Part shown: one piece after another, positions 1 to 5,395 of the stretch
Layout of the letters: every line of letters begins with the position of its first letter
How positions within the stretch are numbered: position 1 is the first letter of the stretch
Assembly: GCA_035470785.1 (NCBI GenBank)
Contig: DATIQN010000033.1
Location: 1 to 6,177, forward strand
Source: Croceibacterium_B sp035470785
GTDB lineage: Bacteria; Pseudomonadota; Alphaproteobacteria; Sphingomonadales; Sphingomonadaceae
DNA length: 6,177 nucleotides
Direction: 5' to 3'
Translations under genes and position numbers: made by a program
The notes under the pieces: model-generated
What the model was told of the DNA's origin: nothing
Database searches by the model: none
The model's input: only the letters and a program-made list of their open reading frames with translations

Positions 1-1
1 T

Positions 2-301
2 GCCGAGGCCTTGGCGGCAATGAAGCCCGGCTCGTATCTCATCAACACCGCGCGCGGCGGCGTGATCGACCACGCGGCGCTGGCGCAAGCCCTGCGCAGC
101 GGCCATCTCGCAGGCGCCGGGCTCGACGTCTATCCCGCCGAACCCAAAGTGCCCGAAGAGCTGCTCGGGCTCGAAAACGTCGTCCTCCTCCCACACCTCG
201 GCAGCGCCACCCGCGAAACGCGCGTGGCCATGGGCGAACGCGCGCTGGCCAACGTGGTCGCCTGGGCGGAAGGCCGGCCGCTGCCCGACCGGGTGGCATG
301 A
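2..301 (+). CDS. D-2-hydroxyacid dehydrogenase (glyoxylate/hydroxypyruvate reductase type), C-terminal part only
   Basis: This is the last ~99 residues of an NAD(P)H-dependent D-2-hydroxyacid dehydrogenase; the reading frame is open through the left edge, so the start lies outside the window. Three active-site signatures of the family are visible: NTARGGVID with the substrate-binding Arg at nt 53-55, GLDVYPAEP with the Glu of the Glu-His pair at 140-142, and LLPHLGSAT with the catalytic His at 194-196. The phrase PHLGSAT followed by TR is typical of glyoxylate/hydroxypyruvate reductases rather than of phosphoglycerate dehydrogenase, and no C-terminal ACT domain follows. The stop overlaps the start of a glycerate-kinase-like gene (ATGA), which supports hydroxypyruvate-to-D-glycerate reduction as its role. 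The exact substrate and the NADH/NADPH preference cannot be judged because the Rossmann motif lies outside the window. A TTG at 11 and an ATG at 20 are internal codons, not starts. Confidence 0.9.
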   Translation, partial: AEALAAMKPGSYLINTARGGVIDHAALAQALRSGHLAGAGLDVYPAEPKVPEELLGLENVVLLPHLGSATRETRVAMGERALANVVAWAEGRPLPDRVA

Positions 302-1149
302 GCGAAGCCGTCGCCGCGCTGATTGCCAGCGAGCGGCTGCCCGACGATTATCGCACCGTCGTCGACGACTACTGGCGGCCGCTGGCGGACGCGATTGCAA
401 GCCGCGCCAACGCCACACGCCCGTTGCTCGTCGGCATCAACGGCGCGCAAGGCTCGGGCAAGACGACCCTCTGCCGCGTCCTTGAAGCGCTGCTGGCCGA
501 ACGCGGGCTTAATGCGATCACCCTCTCGCTCGACGATCTCTACCTGTCGCGCGCCGAGCGCGAGCACGCCGCCGAAGATCACCACCCGCTATTCGCCACG
601 CGGGGAGTTCCGGGGACGCACGATGTCGAGCTGGCCATGGCGATTCTCGACCGGCTGCTTTCGGGAAAGTCGACCGACCTGCCGATCTTCGAGAAGGCCA
701 CCGACGACCGCGCTCCTGGAACGCGCCACGTCGAAGGCCCCGTGAACGTGGTGCTATTCGAAGGCTGGTGCGTAGGCGCGGCGCCGCAATCTGCCACAGC
801 CTTGCGCAACCCGGTCAACGCCCTCGAGCGCCACGAGGACCCGCACGGCACCTGGCGGCGCGAGGTCAACCGCCGTCTCGCCACCGACTACGCCGAATTG
901 TTCGCGCGAATCGACTTGTTGGTCATGCTCAAGGTGCCAGACTTCGCGGCCGTGCGCGCCAATCGGCGGCTGCAGGAAGCGAAGCTCGGCAGCGGACCCG
1001 CGGTGATGGACGAGGCCGCGCTTGACCGCTTCCTCGCCCATTACCAGCGCCTGACTGAATGGATGTTTAGCGAGATGCCGCCGCGCGCCGACATCCTCGT
1101 CGACATAGGCCGCGACCAGCGCCCGACGCGGGTTTCCACAAAGGTGTAA
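298..1149 (+). CDS. P-loop kinase of the D-glycerate 3-kinase (GLYK) family
   Basis: A 283-residue soluble kinase, predicted to transfer phosphate from ATP to D-glycerate to give 3-phosphoglycerate. It has a Walker A loop GAQGSGKT at residues 49-56, then SLDDLYLS at 77-84 (the family's Asp-Asp-x-Tyr motif), RGVPGTHD at 102-109, FEKATDDR at 131-138 and FEGWCVGA at 154-161. This ordered set is characteristic of the plant-type glycerate kinase / Tda10 family and distinct from the GarK and GckA glycerate 2-kinases. The length fits a complete single-domain member. The ATG at 298 overlaps the upstream stop (ATGA), which suggests translational coupling to the hydroxyacid dehydrogenase, the enzyme that would supply glycerate. 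Near the C terminus, ANRRLQEAK replaces what is usually a Trp-Arg-Leu segment, a small deviation. Many bacterial homologues are annotated only as kinase, so the glycerate assignment rests on motifs plus the neighbour. Confidence 0.82.
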   Translation: MSEAVAALIASERLPDDYRTVVDDYWRPLADAIASRANATRPLLVGINGAQGSGKTTLCRVLEALLAERGLNAITLSLDDLYLSRAEREHAAEDHHPLFATRGVPGTHDVELAMAILDRLLSGKSTDLPIFEKATDDRAPGTRHVEGPVNVVLFEGWCVGAAPQSATALRNPVNALERHEDPHGTWRREVNRRLATDYAELFARIDLLVMLKVPDFAAVRANRRLQEAKLGSGPAVMDEAALDRFLAHYQRLTEWMFSEMPPRADILVDIGRDQRPTRVSTKV

Positions 1150-1161
1150 TCCGTGTAGACT
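1133..1161 (+). promoter_or_regulatory. Possible weak sigma-70-like promoter for the iorAB genes
   Basis: TTTCCA at 1133-1138 and TAGACT at 1156-1161 each match four of six consensus bases, with a 17-base spacer. They straddle the end of the kinase gene and would give a leader of about 20 bases before the iorA-like ATG. In GC-rich DNA such matches arise by chance, and the genes could equally be read through from upstream. Confidence 0.22.
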
Positions 1162-1175
1162 TTGTCGGGATTTGC

Positions 1176-1180
1176 GGAGG
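1176..1180 (+). promoter_or_regulatory. Ribosome binding site of the iorA-like gene
   Basis: GGAGG lies six bases before the ATG at 1187. It decides the start: an in-frame TTG at 1172 precedes this site and would add five residues that match nothing in the family. Confidence 0.85.
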
Positions 1181-1186
1181 ATTCTC

Positions 1187-1657
1187 ATGGTCAAGCTCAC
1201 CATCAACGGCGAGACGCGCTCGCTCAACGTGCCCGAGGACATGCCATTGCTCTGGGCGCTCAGGAACGAGCTCGGCATGGTCGGCACCAAATTCGGCTGC
1301 GGCATGGGCCTTTGCGGCGCCTGCACCGTCCATGTCGACGGTGTTGCGACGCGCAGCTGTTCGGCCCCGGTCGGCTCGCTCGCTGGCAAGAAGATCTCGA
1401 CCATCGAGCATCTCGGGCAGACCCCAGTCGGCAAGGCGCTGCAGAAGGCCTGGCTCGACGTCGACGTGATGCAGTGCGGCTATTGCCAGGCCGGCCAGCT
1501 GATGAGCGCCAGCGCGCTGCTGGCCAAGAACCCCAGCCCGAGCCAGGCGGAGGTCGACAGTGCCATGCAGGGCAACATCTGCCGCTGCGCCTGCTACGGC
1601 CGCATCCGCGAGGCCATCCAGATGGCCGCCAAGGAAGGAGCCACGACCAATGTCTGA
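1187..1657 (+). CDS. iorA: Small [2Fe-2S] subunit of an isoquinoline 1-oxidoreductase-like molybdoenzyme
   Basis: A 156-residue iron-sulfur subunit of the xanthine dehydrogenase family that passes electrons from the molybdenum centre to an acceptor. Residues 1-75 are a plant-ferredoxin-like domain whose cluster ligands are C38, C43, C46 and C58 (spacing CxxxxCxxC then C). Residues 80-150 form the helical second-cluster domain with C97, C100, C132 and C134. Q96 of the QCGYCQ segment is the residue that normally contacts the pterin cofactor. The length matches stand-alone small subunits such as IorA and excludes a fused xanthine dehydrogenase. There is no signal peptide, so export would be by piggyback on the large subunit. 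The next gene overlaps its end by eight bases. One oddity is C136 in CRCACYGR, where relatives usually have Thr. The family is certain; the name iorA is by similarity and the substrate is unknown. Confidence 0.93.
   Translation: MVKLTINGETRSLNVPEDMPLLWALRNELGMVGTKFGCGMGLCGACTVHVDGVATRSCSAPVGSLAGKKISTIEHLGQTPVGKALQKAWLDVDVMQCGYCQAGQLMSASALLAKNPSPSQAEVDSAMQGNICRCACYGRIREAIQMAAKEGATTNV
1632..1640 (+). promoter_or_regulatory. Ribosome binding site of the iorB-like gene
   Basis: A purine-rich AGGAAGGAG stretch inside the end of the iorA-like gene lies nine bases before the ATG at 1650. It favours this start over an in-frame ATG at 1560, whose extra residues would be Arg/Ala/Pro-rich out-of-frame translation of the iorA-like gene, and over the ATG at 1668. 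Confidence 0.7.
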
Positions 1658-3878
1658 GCTCGCCCCCATGAAAGTCTCGCGCCGCACCCTGCTGAGGGCG
1701 AGCGTGCTCGCCGGCGGCGGGCTGATGCTCTCCGCGACCATCCCCGGCGTCGTGCGCGCCGCGACCGGTTCGGCCGAGTCAGCGCCGCTCAACGCCTTTG
1801 TCACCATCGCCCCCGACGGCGTGATCACGATCGTCGGCAAGAACCCGGAGATTGGCCAGGGCATCAAGACCATGCTGCCGATGCTGATCGCCGAAGAACT
1901 CGACGCCGATTGGGACAAGGTGAAGATCGTCCAGGGCGATTCCGATGCCAAGAAGTACGGCCCGCAGCTCGCCGGTGGCAGCTTCGCCACGCCGATGAAC
2001 TGGATTCCCATGCGCCAGGTCGGCGCCGCCGGACGGGCGATGCTCGTCGAGGCGGCCGCGAAGCGCTGGGGCGTGCCGGCGGCCGGTCTGACGACGGCCA
2101 AGGGCGTCGTCACCAACCCCGCGACCGGCAAGACGCTCGGCTATGGCGAGCTTGCCACCGAGGCGGCCGGCTCGGCCGTGCCCGACCCCAACAAGGTCAA
2201 GCTCAAGGACGCCAAGGACTTCGCGATCATCGGTCGCAAGATCGGCGGCATCGACAGCCCGAAGATCATCCATGGCGAGCCGATCTACGGCCTCGACACC
2301 CGCCTGCCGGGCATGGTCTATGCGGCTTACGAGCGCTCGCCGGTATTCGGCGCGAAGTACGCATCGGCCAACCTCGCCGCGGCGAAAGCCGAGCCGGGCG
2401 TGATCGACGTCATCGCCATTCCGGGCAACGGCCACTCCGACCAGCTCGTCGACGGCGTTGCCGTCATCGGCAAGAACTGGTGGCTCGCTAACAAGGCGCG
2501 CAGCAAGCTCGCCGCGCAGTGGGACAACGGCGAATGGGCCAGCCATTCGACCAAGGACTACGACGCCAAGGCGCGCAGCCTGATGACCGACGGCAAGCCG
2601 GCCGAAAGCCTCAACAAGAAGGGTGACAGCGCCGCCGCGTTCGCCTCAGCGGCGAAGGTCGTCGACGCGCAGTATCACTACCCGTTCCTCGCCCACGTGC
2701 CGATGGAGCCGATGAACTGCACCGCGCAGTGGCACTCGGCCACCGGCACGATGGAGATGTGGGCACCGACGCAGACGCCGAACGGCGGGCAGCAGACCGT
2801 CGCGCAGATGCTCGGCATTCCGCAGGACAAGGTGATCGTCCACATCACCCGTTCGGGCGGCGGCTTCGGCCGGCGGCTGACCAACGATTTCATGCACCAG
2901 GCCGCGGCGATCGCTAAGGCGAAGCCCGACACGCCGGTGCAGCTGATCTGGAGCCGCGAGGACGACGTCCGCCACGACTTCTACCGCCCGGCCGGGTGGC
3001 ACCGGCTGCGCGCGGCGATCGACGCCAACGGCAAGATCGCCGGCCTCGAAGATCACTTCGTCACGTTCGACCTGCCGGGCGCCGGAGGGTTCAACCCGGC
3101 TACGATGCCGGCGGATCATTTCCCCGCCGCTTTCGTTCCCAACGTCTCTTACGGGCAGAGCAAGCTCAAGACCGCAGTGCCGATGGGCGCCCTGCGCGCG
3201 CCGACGTCGAACGCGCTCAGCTTCGTGTTCCAGTCGTTCCTCGACGAAGTGGCGCACGAGGCCGGCACCGATCTGCCCACCCTGCTCCTCGCGCTGGTCG
3301 ACGGTGCAAAGGCCGAGGCGCCGCAGCAGGGCTTCTTCGGCAAGCAGCCGGGCTTCGATCCCGACCGCATGCGCAACGTGATCAAGAAAGCCGTGGCGAT
3401 GTCCAACTGGGGCCATGCCAGCTTGCCCCAGGGCCACGCGCTCGGCTTCGGTTATTACTACAGCCACCTCGGCCACTTCGCCGAGGTTGCCGAGGTGAGC
3501 GTTGCCCCGACCGGCACGGTCTCGGTCCACAACGTGTGGGTCGCCGGCGACGTCGGCAGCACGATCATCAACCCGTTCGGCGCGCTCAACCAGGTGCAGG
3601 GCGCGGTGATCGACGGGATCGGCCAGGCGCTCTCGCTGGCCGTCGAGATCGACAATGGCGCGACGGTCAACTCGAACTTCCACAATTACGCGATCCCGCG
3701 CATGCCGATTGTGCCGGCGGTCCATGTGGAGTTCGTGCCGAGCGACAACGCCCCGACCGGCCTCGGCGAACCGGCGCTGCCGCCGGTGATCCCGGCGGTG
3801 ACCAACGCGGTGTTCGCCCTCACCGGCAAGCGCATCCGCAGCCTGCCGATTGACAAGAAGCTGCTCGCGACGGCCTAA
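1650..3878 (+). CDS. iorB: Large molybdopterin-binding subunit of an isoquinoline 1-oxidoreductase-like enzyme, Tat-exported
   Basis: A 742-residue catalytic subunit that binds molybdopterin cytosine dinucleotide and would hydroxylate an N-heterocycle or oxidise an aldehyde with water as oxygen donor. A twin-arginine signal, SRRTLLRAS at residues 10-18, is followed by a hydrophobic stretch and a likely cleavage site after VRA at 35-37, so the complex should act in the periplasm. Residues ~200-290 look like the aldehyde oxidase a/b hammerhead domain. Molybdenum-binding signatures follow: MEPMNC at 352-357, APTQTPNGGQ shortly after, GGGFGRR at 403-409, MGALRAPTSN near 512, a cofactor-binding region at ~628-690, and GLGEP at 704-708, whose E707 is the expected catalytic base. 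The length is close to that of IorB-type subunits. It starts within the iorA-like gene (eight-base overlap), indicating translational coupling. No FAD subunit gene follows, so electrons probably go to a cytochrome or quinone-linked acceptor (inference). Confidence 0.93.
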   Translation: MSELAPMKVSRRTLLRASVLAGGGLMLSATIPGVVRAATGSAESAPLNAFVTIAPDGVITIVGKNPEIGQGIKTMLPMLIAEELDADWDKVKIVQGDSDAKKYGPQLAGGSFATPMNWIPMRQVGAAGRAMLVEAAAKRWGVPAAGLTTAKGVVTNPATGKTLGYGELATEAAGSAVPDPNKVKLKDAKDFAIIGRKIGGIDSPKIIHGEPIYGLDTRLPGMVYAAYERSPVFGAKYASANLAAAKAEPGVIDVIAIPGNGHSDQLVDGVAVIGKNWWLANKARSKLAAQWDNGEWASHSTKDYDAKARSLMTDGKPAESLNKKGDSAAAFASAAKVVDAQYHYPFLAHVPMEPMNCTAQWHSATGTMEMWAPTQTPNGGQQTVAQMLGIPQDKVIVHITRSGGGFGRRLTNDFMHQAAAIAKAKPDTPVQLIWSREDDVRHDFYRPAGWHRLRAAIDANGKIAGLEDHFVTFDLPGAGGFNPATMPADHFPAAFVPNVSYGQSKLKTAVPMGALRAPTSNALSFVFQSFLDEVAHEAGTDLPTLLLALVDGAKAEAPQQGFFGKQPGFDPDRMRNVIKKAVAMSNWGHASLPQGHALGFGYYYSHLGHFAEVAEVSVAPTGTVSVHNVWVAGDVGSTIINPFGALNQVQGAVIDGIGQALSLAVEIDNGATVNSNFHNYAIPRMPIVPAVHVEFVPSDNAPTGLGEPALPPVIPAVTNAVFALTGKRIRSLPIDKKLLATA

Positions 3879-4435
3879 CGCGAGCGCAGGATTGCCGCGA
3901 CCTCGGCCAGGTCCTCGGGCCGGTCGACGTCGCGCAGTTCGTCGGCGGGCGCCTCGATGAGGCGCACGCCCGCAAGGCCGCGCAGCACTTGCGCCGCGCC
4001 GCTGTCTCCGGTGAGCGCTTCCAGGGCAGGGAACAGCGCGGCGGGAAAGCAGGCCGGGGCGCCGGCCCCGTCTCCGGGATAGGCGACCGCGGCGGGTCCC
4101 TTCGCGTCGGCGAGTTTGCCAAGGATCTCGAGCGATACCAGCGGCATGTCGGCGAGCATGATCAGCAGCGCGTCGCTGCCCGCCGCCCAACGCGCCGCCA
4201 GTGCGGTCGATGTACCTAGACCGTCCGCTGCCTTGTCGTTGACCAGCAGTTCGCAGCCGCGGGCGAATTCCGGCCGCGGATCGCCGACTACGACGGCCAG
4301 CCGGTCATACGGAACCGTCAGCGCCGTCTCCAGCGCCCAGCGCCCGAGCGGCTTGCCCGCACAATCGGCGTCGAGCTTGCCACCCCCGAACCGCGTCGCG
4401 CCGCCGGCGGCGAGCAAGGCGATGGCGAGGCTCAC
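3875..4435 (-). CDS. mocA: Molybdenum cofactor cytidylyltransferase (MocA-like nucleotidyltransferase)
   Basis: A 186-residue cytoplasmic NTP transferase of the MobA/MocA fold, predicted to join CTP to molybdopterin to make the cytosine dinucleotide form used by xanthine-dehydrogenase-family enzymes. The N terminus has the nucleotide-binding loop LLAAGGATRFGGGK at residues 7-20, ending in the phosphate-contacting Lys. LADMPL at 94-99 supplies the metal-binding Asp (D96). NDKAADGLGTS at 66-76 and a C-terminal GAGAPACFP followed by LTGDSGAAQVL complete the MocA pattern. The start is a GTG at 4435 that overlaps the xdhC stop as GTGA, so translation is probably coupled. Its stop overlaps that of iorB from the other strand. 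MobA (GTP-specific) is the main alternative; the xdhC partner and the adjacent iorAB genes argue for CTP. Confidence 0.87.
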   Translation of the reverse strand: MSLAIALLAAGGATRFGGGKLDADCAGKPLGRWALETALTVPYDRLAVVVGDPRPEFARGCELLVNDKAADGLGTSTALAARWAAGSDALLIMLADMPLVSLEILGKLADAKGPAAVAYPGDGAGAPACFPAALFPALEALTGDSGAAQVLRGLAGVRLIEAPADELRDVDRPEDLAEVAAILRSR

Positions 4436-5295
4436 CGGTGTGGGTGCAGAGCTTCGTAGGCGCCGACCACGTCGGCCAGCACCGAGAGAGCGAGCACTTG
4501 CGGGTCACGTGCGGCCGGGATCAGTCCGACAGGGCTCCTGATGCGTGCGAGGTCTGTCCCAGTGTGTCCAGCGGCGCGTAGCCGTTCGAGCCGCTCCTCG
4601 CGCGCCGGGGCGCCGCCTTGCGCACCGACGTAGAACGCCGGCGTTCCGAGTGCCCAGTCGAGCAGCGCGTGCTCCCATTCGTGGTCGTGGAACAACAACA
4701 GCACTGCGGTCCACGCGTCGGCGGTGAGGTCTTGGGGAGGGCGTCCCAGCGCTAGGCCCTGCCCTGCCTCGCGCCACTCGACCTCGACACCCTGCGCCGC
4801 CGCCAGCCGCACTAGTGCGGCGGATTCCGCGCCCGCACCGAGCAGCACGATCCGCAGACGCGGTATGTAACGCCGCTCGTTGAGCGAATGAGCCGCGATG
4901 TCGCCCGGCAACCCCAGCGGCAAGGATGTCTCGTGCCTGGCCTCGAGTTCGGCGACGCAATGCGCGAGCGCCGCCTGATCCGGCGCAGGGTCGATCCAGA
5001 TGTCGAGCCCCGACCCGCACGGCAGGCGAAAGTCGACGAACGGCGAGCCCTGTCCGTAGCGCAGCATCCGCGCCCCGCCCCCGGCCATCGCCGCCAGCGC
5101 CTGGCTCGCCAGCTCGTCGTCGAGGCACTTGTCGGCCATGTCGCCCGCGCGGCTGCCGTCCACCGCCACGGCCAGCTGGGTGCCGGCCCGGCGCGAGAAG
5201 CTGCCGTCGATGCCGACGATCGTGCACAGTGCGGCATTGCCCTGCGCGGCGCGAAACAGCGCGGCATGGTCGCCGGTCGGGGGAAGCTCGCTCAT
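4432..5295 (-). CDS. xdhC: XdhC/CoxI-family molybdenum cofactor maturation and insertion chaperone
   Basis: A 287-residue protein of the XdhC family, which in studied members binds the molybdenum cofactor, promotes its sulfuration and hands it to the target apoenzyme; it is not part of the final enzyme. The N-terminal XdhC_CoxI part covers roughly residues 10-105, including LCTIVGIDGSFSRRAGTQLAV at 23-43 and CGSGLDIWIDP at 93-103 (family form CGG.. followed by acidic/aromatic residues). The C-terminal Rossmann domain has LRIVLLGAGAES at 147-158, LLFHDHEWEHALL at 200-212, FYVGAQGG at 221-228 and RIRSPVGL at 251-258, all hallmarks of XdhC_C. The ATG at 5295 is chosen because homology begins just after it; the ribosome site is poor (AGGCGG directly abutting). 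Extending upstream would run into the facing transporter gene. It overlaps mocA by GTGA. Its likely client is the neighbouring IorAB-like enzyme. Confidence 0.9.
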   Translation of the reverse strand: MSELPPTGDHAALFRAAQGNAALCTIVGIDGSFSRRAGTQLAVAVDGSRAGDMADKCLDDELASQALAAMAGGGARMLRYGQGSPFVDFRLPCGSGLDIWIDPAPDQAALAHCVAELEARHETSLPLGLPGDIAAHSLNERRYIPRLRIVLLGAGAESAALVRLAAAQGVEVEWREAGQGLALGRPPQDLTADAWTAVLLLFHDHEWEHALLDWALGTPAFYVGAQGGAPAREERLERLRAAGHTGTDLARIRSPVGLIPAARDPQVLALSVLADVVGAYEALHPHR

Positions 5296-5321
5296 CCGCC
5301 TGACGCTTTGCCCATCCCACA

Positions 5322-5337
5322 GGAAAACGCAATTTCC
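5322..5337. repeat. Inverted repeat GGAAA-N6-TTTCC
   Basis: Perfect five-base arms, GGAAA at 5322-5326 and TTTCC at 5333-5337, are separated by six bases in the divergent promoter region. The arms are AT-richer than the surroundings. It could be a half of a regulator site or chance; it directly abuts the longer inverted repeat to its right. Confidence 0.5.
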
Positions 5338-5364
5338 ACCGTGCGTTCGGACAACCCGCACGGT
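5338..5364. repeat. Perfect 8-base inverted repeat ACCGTGCG-N11-CGCACGGT, candidate operator
   Basis: The arms ACCGTGCG (5338-5345) and CGCACGGT (5357-5364) are exact reverse complements with an 11-base spacer, centred at 5351. Arm centres are about 19 bases apart, close to two helical turns, which suits a dimeric regulator. It overlaps the weak -35 proposed for the transporter gene. No T-tract follows on either strand, so a Rho-independent terminator is unlikely. The regulator is not in the window. Confidence 0.55.
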
Positions 5365-5384
5365 AAGCCTATACAACCGGGTTT

Positions 5385-5390
5385 GGGGAG
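5385..5390 (+). promoter_or_regulatory. Ribosome binding site of the sugar transporter gene
   Basis: GGGGAG lies five bases before the ATG at 5396, and the transporter homology begins within about ten residues of that ATG, fixing the start. Confidence 0.75.
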
Positions 5391-5395
5391 AGACC

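Larger units (their letters stand above)
5296..5395. promoter_or_regulatory. Divergent intergenic region between xdhC and the sugar transporter gene
   Basis: This 100-base gap must hold the promoters of both the xdhC-mocA unit and the transporter gene. For the rightward gene a TATACA at 5370-5375 is a possible -10 element, with CGGACA at 5348-5353 as a weak -35 (16-base spacer); it would give a very short leader. No convincing -10/-35 pair stands out for the leftward gene. Two abutting inverted repeats and a short 9-base palindrome lie here and are listed or discussed separately. Confidence 0.55.

Noticed and set aside
1560..1649. Earlier in-frame ATG for iorB at 1560.
   Set aside because: The added 30 residues are out-of-frame translation of the iorA-like gene and would bury the Tat signal; the ATG at 1650 has a good ribosome site and places the twin-Arg motif near the N terminus.
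1067..2131. A 354-codon minus-strand open frame opposite the iorA-like gene and the start of iorB.
   Set aside because: It has low-complexity composition and no family motif, while the plus strand carries complete cysteine and Tat signatures in the same interval.
1187..3878. Carbon monoxide dehydrogenase or classical xanthine dehydrogenase identity for the molybdoenzyme.
   Set aside because: The order is small then large subunit with no FAD subunit, and the large subunit has a Tat signal and IorB-like motifs; the CO dehydrogenase active-site Cys loop was not recognised.
4055..4070. GC-rich hairpin with six-base arms (CGGGGC / GCCCCG) and a four-base loop, considered as a terminator.
   Set aside because: It lies inside the mocA coding sequence, has no T-tract on either strand, and such stems are common in GC-rich coding DNA.
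2646..4190. A 514-codon open frame on the minus strand across iorB and into the mocA region.
   Set aside because: It is rich in Arg, Ala, Gly and His with no recognisable motif, and lies antisense to a well-supported iorB; high G+C makes stop codons rare in shadow frames.
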